Source: Erythrocercus mccallii
Taxonomy: Eukaryota; Chordata; Aves; Passeriformes; Dicruridae
Direction: 5' to 3'
NCBI GenBank assembly: GCA_013397435.1
Contig: VZRG01001475.1
Coordinates: 120,563 to 184,562 of the forward strand
DNA length: 64,000 nucleotides
Shown here: positions 11,461 through 25,060 of the stretch, piece after piece
Position numbering within the stretch: position 1 is the first letter of the stretch
Layout: each line of letters starts with the position of its first letter
Translations under genes and position numbers: made by a program
Notes under the pieces: model-generated
Seen by the model: the letters and a program-made list of their open reading frames with translations, nothing else
Database searches by the model: none
What the model was told of the DNA's origin: nothing

Positions 11461-14400
11461 TCAGTAATTGAATCTTAGTTCAATCACAGTTATCTGCTTG
11501 TCTTAGTTTTAAAGAGTTGATTGCAGGAAAGAATACTTGATTTAAGTAAAGACCTCTGGCAAGTTAGAAGCTACATTAGTTAAATTACCTGTTGTTAACT
11601 TAGAATATTAACTACTCAAAAATGACTAGCAATATTATTCAGAAATCCTTTTCTTGAATTTAAAATAGGATAATGGATAAGAAATCTTTCTGGAAACCAT
11701 AACAGACCAATTAATTTTAAAAAATCACTACTGGAAAATGATAATAAATGCACGACATACTCGCCAAAAAAAAAAAAAAAAGAAACTTTTTGATTCATTC
11801 ATTCAAATCAGCTTTGGCGAATGGGCTGGTTTACAAGCATTCAGTACTCAGCATCCATGTTTATTCTCTCTGCTCTCAGATTTTTTCTCTGCGGACCCTG
11901 TGCAGCTATGTGGCAGGATCTGCAGTAAGCATCCTGTGCAGCTCCTACAGACTCTGAGCAGAGACTAAGGAGTTTGAGAAAACCACAGGGTGAAGAAGCA
12001 GTTCTCTGCTCACCTGCCAGCTCCTCCTGACAATCCTGCCCTACACTATTTGCTGGAAACAGTTAGGGGAATAGAATAGGGTGCTCTGCCACTTTGCCTG
12101 TCATCAGCTTCCCCATTGCGATCAAGTTGCATAAATGTTAGTGCTCCTGCACGTCTCGTGCTCAGCACTGTCGCATCCCTAAACTCCGCAGAACTTTGGG
12201 TTTCAGTCGGAACAATCAACATGTGGGAGGATTGCTGTGATATTAAACTTTATCAGCGCCATGAGCTGGGGATTTATTTTAGAACTCTATTTTCCATGTG
12301 AGCATAAAGGAAAAACTATGGAATGGGCTGTGCTAGTATCACATACAGAGGAAAATGTTATTCCCTACCCACACTAGAGGAACCAGCCATTTTACACTGG
12401 GCAGATCCTTGCAGATAGAGACATTTCTTTATTCATGTAACTCAGTGAGTGGTAAATGAGGCATGCTCACAGAAGTTATTTGGGATGGAAATGAGTCTAA
12501 TTAGTCTATCCAACTTAGGAATAGCAGGAATAGCGCTGTGAAGCAAGTCTGAGGAAGCTGGGAGTTAACAACAGAAACAGCAGTGGAGATACAGAGTTAT
12601 GTGCTTTCCACAGTTAAGCAGAATATTTATTTGATGTTTCATCTGACAGGATAAACAATAGATAAAGGGACGGTTCAATCAGGCAAACATTTCTAAAGAA
12701 CTGGCTTAAAAACATCCTTATTTTAATTGAATTTTCTGTAAGTAGCCTCCCACACATATTCCTGCCTTAGTTTTCAACTTCATAATTCGTTGTACAGTAA
12801 ACAGTAAAAAGCTGCTCATTTACTTCAGAGCTTTCTCAATGGGGCAGATGTGCTCCAAGCTGAAGTTATACCAATAAAAAATTGGTGTCTTTTGCGGTTA
12901 GCAGGGGCATAACAGTGATTTTAAAATGAGCTGCTAGAATTTTTACATGTATTTTATGTACTGACAAATCTTTTAATCGGAGAGAATCACATCTAGTAAT
13001 GAATCGCATTCTTGGAGTGAATAATTCAGCCCTTGACGCCAACCTCTGAGGGAGAATATTGTGGTCATGGTGTCTGAACAGTGTGGTAGCTATGGCTACC
13101 TATATAATTCTTAGCAATGGAAAAAAAAGTGACAATGACATTAAATTTAATCAGGTTCCCCTTTTCTGTGGTTCCCACTGGGATGAGCCACTAGTGTCTT
13201 GCCTTAAATATTCAAAGCCTTCAAAGTTTGCATGTGTTCATATACTGGGACAATATCCTGCTAATACAGAACAATGGATCTGTCATGTATTTCTCCTGTG
13301 GGTAGCCGTAAGTCTGAATTTAGTTAGTATAGGGTATTATGATTGCTGCTTCTTTAGTGATTGTCTTTACATTAGTCTTCACTTAGAAAGAAGAAGAGCA
13401 GTAATGAAATGTAGCAAAAATACAATGAACTTGGCTATTTTGTTTTGGAAATATGGAGCAAAGGACTGTGTCTTCTTAAAAAGATCCAGCTTTATTTCCA
13501 GTCACACTTCATCTGATATGAATGAGCTGGTACTACATATCACATGGCTGAATACATTTGGGAAACATGACCTAACATATATTTAGGAAAGAGAGCTCAG
13601 AATCAAGCTAGAGTAGTTAAATGCACAAATTCCTTAAGTTTTCATTTGGTAAAATTCATTAATTCTTTTTGTGTTTTGTTGACAAAGCTATGAAAATGTG
13701 ACTTTTATTAATTAATATCTACTAGTGCAGGAACTTTGCTTAATCTGCAATAAAAGCCAGTAGTGAAAAAGTTGAAAATGACTAAATACTTTTGAGTATT
13801 GATTTGAAGCAGATATTGCAAAATGCAGTCCTTGAAAAACATTTGCTTTTTTATTTTTAATTGGAAAAGAAATAGTAAAGAAGGGTAATTTTTTATACCC
13901 TTGTTAATTTGGAGATAAAAGTTTCACAGCAGGTAAATGTGCCAGAGGAAAAGCTGGTGCCTGTACAGTTAAGCACATTTGACAGAAAATCTTTCCCTCA
14001 ATTTATATTTCTTTGGAGAGTCCCTGTGATCAGAAAATTACCAGATCTGTGATGATTTTATATTCTCTTACTTTTTTTGTAGCTTAATGGTGCTTATCTC
14101 TGTTTGTCCAGCATAGTAAATCAAAGCCTACTCTTAATACTTTCTTAGAGCATCAGAGCCAAGAATTTGAAAGCATCCCTAATAAGGTGTGCCTTCTCTC
14201 ACACACATATTCATAAAGGAATACTGGTGAGTGAACACATTCCACAATTTCCATGTGCAAGCAAAAAAAACCCCCCTTGATAAGAGGTGACTTCCTCTGC
14301 GTGCCACATTCTTACCAACTATATCTCACTAAATGATTGGAATGGAAACAAAAAAAAATGCCTCTCTCTTCTATGATACAGTTCATCATAAAGGAATAGG

Positions 14401-17400
14401 ATGTCAGCCACCTTTATTTTTTTTTTCTAGGTTAATATGCTACTCATGATCTTGCTGCCTGAATGCTTCTTGTAATTATGATTTGTTCATGTGAAAGGAA
14501 AAAAAAAATCTCTTGTCTTTCTTTGCTTTGTTCAGGACAGATCAAGCACCTAGCTTTATTTTATTTGGTTAAGGTAATTTAACATTAAAGAGTTAGATGT
14601 CTATTAGGCGTGCAGAAAAGACTATATACTTTTATTTTTACATCATAAAATCTATTTTGTATGAGGGGAAAATAACCCAAAAACTTGTTTGAGCCAGTGC
14701 AGTCTACAATCCCAGCTACAGAATCAAGTTCCATAGTTTGATCCAGGCCATCGGGATCATCAGCCTGAGTCCCTGAAGCTGCAGCACACCAGCTACAATC
14801 TAACAGTAGAACTGAACACTTAATTTTAGTTGAAAAAACCAGTGCCTTTTTAGGTGCAGTCTGTCACTATGGGATCACAGAAATTCTTGCCCAAACAGTA
14901 GTAGGAGCAGGACTGTCCATGTTTCCCAGAGACACTTGCTTGCTCCACTTGGGGATTTTCTCCAGGTGGGATGCAGAGACTCTAGCCCTTTGTCTAGGTC
15001 TTTACAGGCTGCCCCACTTAGTGCGAGCCTCTTGCTCTGAATGCAAATTTCACACCAGTGGCTTTTACACATGCACAGGCTGATGACACAGCGTGTGTGC
15101 AGCAGTTCCAGCTCTTCCCTAATTTAACACACACATGAAGGTCGGACGTCTGGGGCTCCCCATGGACGTGTGCTGCAGAGCACATGCTTCCATCCAGGAG
15201 GTGCCACATAAAAATGGAAAACCTGCCCAAGATTTCTGGGTACCCTCAAGGGTGAAGAGAGGAATGAATTCAGCTTGGATGAATTCTCTGTTCCTCTTTG
15301 CTCACTACCCAGATGCTCGTGGTGATAATTGCCCAGCCCTGGGTACAGATTTTGGGTTGAGATTCATCTACATTTTACTCCTGAATTTGGTCCTGTTGTA
15401 TGAACACAGATTCAGCCTTTGACATATGTTTTAAAACATCTATAGGACAAGCAATTCAGTTTTATTTTTCTGTTTTACTTATAGTTTTCCTTCAACTCCC
15501 CTCACCAAAACCTAGTTACCCCTTACTGCTGCTTCAAAAGCTTTGCTTTACGGGTTGTATCACTGATATGATAATGCCAGAAAAAAGGCTACGCCCCAAG
15601 CCTAGTGACACCAGAAAATGACATTTGGTCTAATTAAGGCCTAATAATGAGCTACATATTTAGATATGAAACAATCCAAAGCAAATAATGAAAACCAAGT
15701 TTTACCCCTTGCTGTGTCAGACTTGTTGACTGTACAGTCAAGGGGAAGAGATGACACCTGCTTTGACAAAACAACTTTTGCATCTCCAAAACAGTGACAA
15801 CCAAATTTAATCTACTTAAAGGAGTGTCAGATCTTTCTCTTAAGCACAGCAGTAGCAAATGCCTGACTAGTAGGTAGCACATTATACACATCAGTAAAGA
15901 AAGGGCTGAGCTAGTTGGTTTAAAATTATTATGCCCCCCAAAATTGGCCACAAGCTTCCAACCTCTGTTCTGCACCAGGGTTTCGCTGAGAGCTTGGGCT
16001 GTAAGGGGAGTCATCTTAGTTTTCTGATCTGACTGAGACCAAGGATAACAAGAATCATTTCACATTTGATCTCAATCCAAGCAGATATATTATTTTCCTT
16101 CATCTGCGTATTTTAAGAACACTTGGAAATATAACTGCTAGTCACTATTCCTTAAAGAAGTATTTTTATTAGCATTTTCCACTGGAATAAGTAAAGGGTG
16201 GGTTCAAAGTATATTGCTATTGATAAAATATTTCTTACCCAACCACACAGCAAATCTACAAACTGAGACACCTAGATGTGATAACTCCTCCTAGTCTGTA
16301 GGTTCTTAAATTAACCCAAATGATAAAAAGCTGTTTCCCCACAGAAAATGCCGGAACTGCTGTAGGAACAGATATCACAGAGGTTGAGAGGAACAAGAGT
16401 CTTCCAAGGAAAGGAGGACAACAGGAGGATGCACCGAGAGCCAGCAAGGTGTGAGCACCACCTCTCACACCACAGAGGTGCTAAGACAAAACTGCATAAT
16501 CATGAGAATATTTCATCAGAAAAACACTATTCTCTCTTGCCTGGAGAGATCATGTCACTCATGGCCAAAGCACCACTCTTACCTGCCTGATGATCACTGC
16601 TTGCTATCCAGTTGTCATAACTATACATCTGCAAATAAATTTGTCATAAATGCTCTTTTTCCCTGTAGTGATGTCTATGAAGATAATACACACTGATAGG
16701 CTTAGTTGTCATTTTAAATTGAAGGATATACCACCAAGACAAGCAAATAGCCAACCACAAAAAGAACAAAAGTACTGTCAGAGAGGGTAGAAAAGCAGAT
16801 TGTGACAAAATGTTGTGATCAACACAGAGACAAGAATTCAAATGTTAGCATTTCAGTTTGAACTTTGTCTGAGAATCCTAGAATTACTACTAGGAAGCAA
16901 GAAAGTTACCATAATCAGTTTTTTCTAAAAATTCATAGTGGACCGAAAGAGAAATGTCAGGAACTTTTTGTTCTTCCTCTCCTCTTGAAAGCCAAGTTAG
17001 GATCTTGGCATTAATGCAAAAATTACCACCAAGTTAAACTTACTTTGTGCATGTAGGGAAACGATGCCATCATCCTGGGTCTTCCCTCTGGTTCCACAGT
17101 TAGATCTTACTGCAGGGCAGTACACATGTATTTCCCAAGTAAATACAAACTTTAAGGGATGTTTAAAGAATACAGCTGTAAAAAAATTTAAACTACTTTG
17201 TAAGTACGGAAAGTGAGATTCATTCTGCTATAGCATGATGCCTAAACTTATGTTTGATGCACATTCTATTTCCTGTGATTACAAGAAATAGTGCACATGG
17301 TTCACTTATCTTCGGTTTACTCTTAAAATTCCTTTGCTGATTGTTTTATTATCATAAATTTTAACTTCAAAGTCTTGAATGGGTCCAAGACTGAAATGAA

Positions 17401-20400
17401 CATCAGTTACATATATTTAAGCTCTAGAATCTGTGCATGTCTGTGTAAGTATTCAGTCCCAGTATATCATCTTAATTCCCTGCATTTTCACAAGAGAGGC
17501 ACAAAGTATTTTAGATAAAATACCGTAAGTACTGAAACTGGCAAATGTGAGCCCACAAGAGTAAAAGCAAATGAGAGGTACCCACAGTGACCACTTCCAA
17601 AGGACTGTAACAGAATTTAAAATAGTCACAGCATCAGTAAAGCCATTTAAACCAGAGAGATGACTGATCATCTCAAGATTTGGTAGAACTGTGTTGCTAA
17701 ATAACATTACCAATCGATAATAAAAAACCCCAAACAAACAGGAAGAGCCTTTTGAATCAAGACAGATAACAAGAGCCAAGGGATTGTAGCTGTGCCAGAG
17801 GATAAAATCATGTTATGTATAATACAGATTTCAGATTATGTGGTTAATGGGCCACAAATGAACACTTTTTTGCTTCAAATGCTAGTTCCCCCAAACCTGT
17901 TGCAAAAAACATACATATACACATGGCCCAGCTATCTTACTGTATTTTAGATACAAACTCTATAATGAAATTTTATCTGGCTACAATTGAAGTAGCAGTT
18001 GGCCAAAATGGAAAAGCTTTTCCTTCAACTTTCTGCATTGATCATGGGGAAACCACCTGACTCCCTTTCTGAGGTAACTAAAAGTACTAGTTAGGTACTA
18101 ACAAAAAAAGATGCTGTTACGAAGTGAGGCTATGTGAGCTTAATAAAGGTGTGGCTTTTTATTGCTCGATTTTCTGGATCCCTGTGATAGCTCTCCAGGG
18201 GGGGAGCAATATAATAAAAAGGGCAAGCTGATATGGCCCTTTGGAATAACAATCTTCTGAAGTGCTTTACGCATCTCTTGCGCGGGCTCACCTCAGGGGA
18301 GCACGCCCTGTTGTCAAACAGCAGGTTCTCTATCGCAGGTATTAAACGCTGATTCCAAAGTGCACCAACTTGCGTGTGCCCAGCAGAGCCTGGCTGATCA
18401 TTCATCAGCTCAGCAGAGGGGTGATAAGGTTATTTATCATCCTGTGGCACAGCAAAGTTAGTTGTAGATAATCCTAAAACATGTTCCTGCAAATCAGTAT
18501 AATATATAATTTAGTGTCGGAACCGTGTTAAGCCTGGGGCACGAGCTACGTATCTGATGCCAGCGATGTCCTTCTGACCTGGTGTTAGGTGTGTCCCTGT
18601 TTAATATCATATATCCCTTTAAAATGGGGAATAGCTCTCCTGGGACGCTGGGATATTATTGTTGTCACAAACTGAAACGTACAGTGTGACGTCTGTGGAG
18701 CTCTCTTCTTGGGCAGGATTTGGTGACAAGCAAATATTCTACCTTTGTCATCATGACAAAGACTCACTGTTCTTCCCATTGCACTAAAATAAACCAGCCA
18801 AGCTGGCACAGTTGGGTTTCAGATTCCAGGGGACAGTGAGTCTCACTTGGGAGAAACTGTTTTTTATTTCACAGACTGAGGGACAGACAGTGTCAGCTGG
18901 AGAGGCATAGATTCTGTTCTGTTTGCCTGGTGTTTGCGAGCTGGCCTGCAAACTCTGCTCACTTCACAAGCCGGTCATTCCAGAGCTTATGGGAGGTGCA
19001 GCTTCCTCCATCTCATCAAGTACCAAAGCCCTAAGCTTGCCACTGTGATATAAGGAATTTTTAGCTGCAGTGTTTGAATTAAAAGAATCTGTGAGAAATC
19101 CAGAACACCTGAATGAGTTATGTGCAGTTAACACCATGAGATTAATGAAGGGTCAAAGAGGAGAGACTACATTTGCAATGTAGAGTGATTGAAAGGGGTT
19201 TTACAGGCTAAGGATCATTTAATACACTTGAAATTCTGCTTTATGCAGTTTGAACAGATGCCACAAGCACAAGAAATAGTTTACAACCCCCATCTTTCCA
19301 AAGACAAACCCTGCTGCCCTTCAGGAGAGTAACCAAATTAAGACTCTCACTTTTCCCCAGGCAGCTGGCTGCAACCACCAACCTCCTCGACCTTGCACCA
19401 AATGTACCTTAAAGGGAAGGGAAAAAAAGTCTTTCCTTTTCATAATGGGTCCTTTTGAGATTGAGCACAGCATCTCTATTGCTTTTCTTTGAAACTAAGA
19501 AAGTATTCCATGGGTGCTTCTTTCTGGCCTTAGGAGAAAGTCTATGCAGAATTGCATCTTAAGATGACCTGTTCAGGATTGGTGCCAGCATGGATGGCAG
19601 AAAAAGTTATTCCCACTGCTCCTGGAAGCCAGAAATAATGTTTGCACTTTCCAATGAAGTAAGAGGGCAGAGCTGTGACTGAGTCATGACAGAACCCTTC
19701 CTTAATTCTTTCAGACAGACATTTTATGCCCCAGTGTGTATGTCAGTTGAATTCTGAAACATTTTTTGCAGTTTTATTAAATTGCTTCCACACATCATAG
19801 TTCAGTATCAAATAGTCTCTCAAATACGCTCCTTGTTCCCAAAAATATTTTCCTTTTTTCATTCCTAATATACTTACTAGTGTAAATTTCATTGAAGAAC
19901 AGAGAAATCCTTTCTTAGTGAGATAAATGGAGAAAAATATCTTTCTAAAAAAGATGGGCTGTTAAAACTTACCAAGGACTCACCAAAGACCATAAGGATT
20001 TTTTTTTATCCTCTAATAGCTTGCTGGTTTGCAAGTGCATTCATTTTTCTTCCTTTATGAAGAAAATACAAAAACACATGAAAATGTTTTTTCCTATCTT
20101 CCTATGAGCTAATAAAAATTTGACCCATTAAGAATCTTCAATCTATTCCTGTTTTGTGTTGGTAGTGTGATAGAGCAGACATGCATAAACAAACAATGTG
20201 GCATTTCTCATATTCTGCCTATCACAGCCTTTGAAAAACATGGGTGATGGGGATTACAGAGAATCTGTGTCACTCAGGCAAGGTTACTACTCCAAGGAGT
20301 TTTGTTTCTTGTTAAAATGCATTGAATCTCTCCAATCCAGCTTAGTGCTTTTGTATGGTGACAGGGAAATTCTTCCCAGTAAATAATAAATATTTATTGA

Positions 20401-20580
20401 GCCTCCCACAGATTGGCTGCTTTGGTAATTAGGTTTTTAAAACAGAATAGGAAAGAAGGGGCTCAATTTTTTCCTTAATAAAGGTACGTGTTTCAAAAGA
20501 CAGCGAAAACGGCGAACACAGAGCCTGTGACTTGCCTGACGATCCTTCTGGTGGCTTTCAACCTTTTTACCTCAGAAGGA
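11461..20580. other. Unique non-coding stretch, no repeat family recognised
   Basis: No gene is supported. The longest plus-strand frame in the window (13059-13586, 175 codons) lies here but has no domain or homologous motif that I can see. There is a 16-base A run at 11766-11781. The block 18150-18760 combines retained CpGs, a near-duplicate of homeobox- and GATA-like words and low repetitiveness, which is the look of conserved non-coding DNA. The rest is AT-rich single-copy sequence. Confidence 0.5.
11766..11781. repeat. Poly(A) tract, 16 bases
   Basis: Sixteen consecutive A bases followed by GAAA. No retrocopy or SINE body is visible on its 5' side, so it is a simple homopolymer and not evidence of a retrotransposed gene. 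Confidence 0.9.
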
Positions 20581-20745
20581 GCGTCCCAATCGGCGGAGAT
20601 TAATGTGAGAAATCCAGCGGCCGGGCGGGAGCAGCTGGGGCACCTGATGCTGCCCGCGGTGATGGATCGATGTCCCCGCGCAGCGCCGGGTTCAAGTGCC
20701 GGGATGGATCCCGGACCGAGAGCTGGTGCGGAGACACGGCGCGCC
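20581..20745. promoter_or_regulatory. Small CpG-dense island flanked by two CCAAT boxes, possible promoter
   Basis: About 20 CpG dinucleotides fall within 165 bases, against near absence of CpG in the surrounding AT-rich DNA. CCAAT boxes (NF-Y type) sit at both edges, at 20586-20590 and 20744-20748. An AscI-type GGCGCGCC lies at the right end. A few more CpGs extend left to about 20500. Retained CpG density means the block is unmethylated in the germ line or under constraint, the usual mark of a promoter or an enhancer with promoter-like features. A plus-strand frame (20488-20775) starts with a hydrophobic stretch, and a splice donor of CAG then GTACGG stands at 20931, but there is no recognised protein. 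No TATA box was seen. Confidence 0.5.
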
Positions 20746-23700
20746 AATCCCCAAGGCTCAGTGTCTGCTTCTTAGACTCATTACAATTAGTCAACTTGAT
20801 ATATTGTTTACAATTTACACCAAACAAGCTTGGGGCTAATTATGACTTAGCTAGTTTGTCTCTTTGATGTCAAGATCCTCCGCAGGAGGGCCAGCTACTG
20901 AGCAGCGACCACGTTTAGTCTCAGACACAGGTACGGGGAATCAACAGGGCCTTCTAATTCAGCTGCAGCTGTGCAGAGTCCTCAGGCATTAAGAATTACA
21001 TTAGCACAGCTAAGAAACTTGCTGCAAATAGATTTATTTCTGTGTCCTCTTTAAACACCTGCTAGACAGGAAAGCAGCAATTAAGGAAAGAAACCACAAA
21101 GCTGTGAATTTCGGCCATTCCTTGGGGTGCTCAGACACAGAGAGACTTCATCCACACAAAATGCATTGAGAGACAAATATTCCTTCATTGCAGTGGAATT
21201 TATGGATTGTTTTTCTGATTTAAGTTGCATCATTATGAAAGCTGCAGCATAAAAGACAGATGGTTTGACTCTTCCATGTAGAATTGTAGGTTTACTCTAC
21301 CACTGTGTTGCTAAAATAATATTGTATCAATGAAAGCTATGATCAGGCGAGCCAGTGTTTTTAATGTACAATTTCAAAGTATAGAAAAGTGTCAGTCAAG
21401 TTTTTAAGGGAGAAACTAGATCTAGTCGGAATTGATGCAGGAAGGAGGGTTTTGAATAGCACATAGTGCTCCTTCCATCAACAGGAAGAGTGAGGCACAA
21501 AAGTTGCCTTTGCCTTGGACACCACGGTCACGTCACTGACCTTGGCTCTTACCCACACCTTTGGCGCTGGGTGCGTAACTTGTACTAGAACCTATCATCC
21601 CATCAATAGGCCTACAGAGGCAAGAAATGCTGTGGTCAGAAAAGTCCAGCATCAAATAGGCTTTCCTAACAACTCCTAGGTCATATCTGTGCATTTTGTA
21701 GCTTGGTTGTGGGTTGGTTTTCTACCCTTCATTTACTCAGCTCAGTATAGGAAAAAAGTTTCTTACTTCTTTTAACTTGGTAGCAGTAATAAAGGAGCTA
21801 CAGCTTGGTTTTAACCAAAACTGTGGTGATGAAGTGTCACCAGTGTGGGAGGTGGAGAGACTGAATTCAATGGAAAAAGCCTGATATCTCTCCCCAAATA
21901 GTTAAGTAAAACATAACAATAATGACTTAGGATTTCCCACTAAACTCTACCAAGCTCCTGAACAGTAACTTTATCAATCAGTACATAAATATTTTTAAAA
22001 AATGAAACACAGGTGCAAATAGGTGTTAGAAACAAACTCTTTATAGTCTGATTTACGCCATATGTTTCCAGCAACTTCGCATTCTTTTAAATCTCTCTTC
22101 ATTTTTCTGTAATCACAGCAAAATTTGCTTAACTTCTGAGGCAAAATGAGGTAATGGATGGGATAAAAACTGAGGTGAGGAAAACATTAAAATAGGATAA
22201 TCAGACAAGATAATATCTGTAAATGCCATTCTCCTTGTCTACCTGTGAAAGTAACCACGTGTGAGCAGCAAGGATTGAAGGACAATCACAGTAAGAATCC
22301 CTGTAAAAAATACAATGCCTAACAGAAATCAACATGATCCTGCAGACCTTCTTTTGTGGATTTATCCCTTCAAGAGTTAAGAGATGTGCCTCAAACCTGC
22401 GGTCTGAAACAAGCTGCAAACCTATCCCACCGTTTTAGACAGCCAATCAGCTTATCCATGGAGATGGGCATTAACTACAACTTTCAGACCCTTAACCCAT
22501 CTCTGCTACACAGAGAAACGCACAAATTGAAACACCAATGTCTGAAAGAGTCCTAACCAGCTTCCTCACGAACACAAAAAAGGAGCTATCTATTGGATCC
22601 TTTTGGGGAATAGCACAGGGAATCAAACGCTTCACAGGGCTTGGAGTCCTCCTGAATCCCCATGTGCATATCTGGGAGGATAACTGCAATCACAGCAGTT
22701 ATGTTCAATATGGAAAGAGCTGCAATGCAAAGTTTACCAGTTACAGATGGGATTTTCTGTTTCTTTTGAAGCTGAGGGACCATTGTGTGGCAGCTATGGC
22801 TGCCTGTTATCTGCTATGTTTATGCCACTTGAAAATCTTTGACCTCTGCATTCCCTGTGTCATTAAAAGAACAAAGCAGTGAATATTGATTAATAAAAGT
22901 CTTTGACTCTACCAGCAAAGCAGTTACAAGCACTGGAATTTGTTGGAGTTGAGGAGTATGTCCTCCAAGACTCAACACCTCTACTTTCCACTCTTTTGAC
23001 CCACAGGAACCTGCTTCTCTCTCCCTCCACTAAGTAAATTTACCTGGCCAGGTGGCAACAAAATTGTATTTCTGTTCCTCCTGTGACAGAAGGATAAAGT
23101 TAAGGGAATGTTATAATGCCTTTACAACATGAAAACCAATGGTGAATCTGAACCACCTGAGTCCTGTCTCTGCAGGACAATGATAAATGTCCTCCTGAAG
23201 TGCAAAGATCAAGTGCTGGGAGAGCAAGGTCAGATGCTTTACATGACATCTAATGTGACTGTCATTTCTCAGGCTCAGTAGCCGATGGAAATGTGGCGAC
23301 AGGATGAACCAATCACTAAGGTACCATGTCTGGCATTTAAACAGAGTGCAGCAATTCCAGCAGTGCCAAATGATTAGAGATCTAATTGCCATTGTCTTAT
23401 GAATTCCTCTGTGGTGTAGCGTGCACGTTCAAAGAAAGCGTTAGGCTAAGTCCAGCAAGGTACTCTCAACCAAAAATGCATTTTTAAAAGATTAAATTCT
23501 GGCTTTCTACTCCTAAATAGTCTCATGAATTAATAAAAGGTTCCATACAGGCATATCTATAAATAATAGACGACCATTTTGCTGTTTTATTGGGAATTAC
23601 CTTTCTATACATTCCAGCATTTGGCTCTAGGGAAATACCACTGTCTGTATTAAATGCCCCTCCAAGATCATGAGAATTATACAATTCAATTTTTTGTTTA

Positions 23701-24590
23701 AAAATCGTTATCAACTTCTTTTCTTTGAAGAGTATGTTCCCTTATGATTGTTTCAATGTACTAGTGAGAGACACAAAATATAAAGTATCCATTAAAGGAG
23801 TGGAAAATATGATTTATTGGGAGACTGAAGACCTCTCTGTTTTCAAATTAAGGTGATTTGGTTGCACTCTTGAGCACCGCTGGGGGAAGAGAAATTTGGT
23901 GACAGATTGCTCTTCAGTTCATTTAACTTAGGCCATTAAACCATCCTGTGGTGTCATATCATGAGGGCAACTTTGGTAAACTCTTCCACAAAATCAGATG
24001 TCCCTTTTTAAAACGGGACAGCAGCTAACCGGTCACGCAGTTCCCAAAGACTGTCATCACCTTTGTGTTCCTGCTGATGTATAAATACAGAGTGAATTTT
24101 TATTTTCCAGGAAGCTATTTTCTCTTTCAAAGAGTTACATGCAAAGTCAGGCAGTTCGATGGCCTGTGTAATACCAAGGAATCCCATGGGCTGCAAGTGT
24201 TGTGATTCCTGTCTGCTTGTGGAACCTAAACACTCTCACTTGGATTCAGATTTTGACACTGGTCTGTGCCACCTACCATTATAAAAACTGCTTTTCTCTA
24301 GAATTGTGATTTTGATTCCTTGCTGCTCCTGAAAGCTGTAAAATCATGGAGATAACTAAAATCCTTGTCAGCTAAATATCCACTGACAGGGTTTTTTTAT
24401 CTACCACCAAAGTCCAACTTTTTCATAAAGGGGGGTGTCTTTAAGTGCCTCTCCATGTCACTTTCTGATCTCCTCCTAAAGGTCAGATAAAAGTGAGCAA
24501 ATGTTGGCAGATAAAGTTGAATGTGAAGGGGTCCGAGGTTCTTTTGCTGATCCTGTGATTGACAGCTAAGGCCTTGCACAGTGACAGTGT
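20746..24590. other. Unique non-coding stretch right of the CpG island
   Basis: No gene or repeat family recognised. The first 150 bases carry several TAATTA- and ATTAG-type homeodomain words next to the island. Frames up to 114 codons (22538-22882) have no recognisable content. The sequence is single-copy in appearance. Confidence 0.5.
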
Positions 24591-25060
24591 CACTTGAGAG
24601 ACCCTACCCTTTTTTTCCCAGGTTTTCTGCAGTCTCTGGTGTCATGGGGGGACAGCCCCCTGTGGTAATGCCAGGCTCCTCACTGTCAGGGGGCTAAGAC
24701 CTGGACTAATTCATTGCAGTGCAGTTTAATTAAACTGCACCGGAGTTGTTTCCCTGGTAAAATAAGTGTGGGAAGAGAATGTGTGTCAAAAGAGACATGC
24801 CTCTTACTGTGTGTGCTTTATTGTTACACCACAGCTAATATATTGTGGGAATTCCCATGGAGTCAATGATAAACTATATTATCAAGCTCCATAAAATAGG
24901 CATTCTACTAGTGAGGGTTACTGTAGCCCACAATTCCATTAATCCTCCTAATTTATTATATTATAGCTGTATGTGAGGTCTCATAAATTTATTATACCCC
25001 TTTCATCTTGATAAAAATGCTTGTTTCTCCTCTCAAATAAAAACCCTTATTATTTGTTGT
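24591..25060. promoter_or_regulatory. Candidate conserved non-coding element around a perfect palindrome
   Basis: The block is AT-rich but non-repetitive, with many homeodomain-like words (TAATTA, TAATTT, ATTAAT), no long open frame and no repeat similarity. It contains the 22-bp perfect palindrome at 24719-24740 and G-rich words such as CAGGGGGC upstream. This composition is what developmental enhancers usually show. Conservation itself cannot be seen from one sequence, so the call is an inference. Confidence 0.3.
24719..24740. repeat. Perfect 22-bp palindrome with TTAATTAA core
   Basis: The half-site is GTGCAGTTTAA, followed directly by its exact reverse complement, with no spacer. The central TTAATTAA holds two overlapping TAAT homeodomain cores in opposite orientation, a layout bound by paired-class homeodomain dimers. 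The flanking bases (A at 24718, C at 24741) do not extend the symmetry. Confidence 0.9.

Noticed and set aside
13059..13586. 175-codon plus-strand frame
   Set aside because: A hydrophobic middle part looked briefly like a membrane protein, but no family motif, signal sequence or splice site supports it, and a frame of this length can occur by chance in 64 kb.
24645..24700. Two further CTCF-like words (GCCCCCTGTGG and CAGGGGGC)
   Set aside because: One lacks a base in the core alignment and the other has a poor upstream half.
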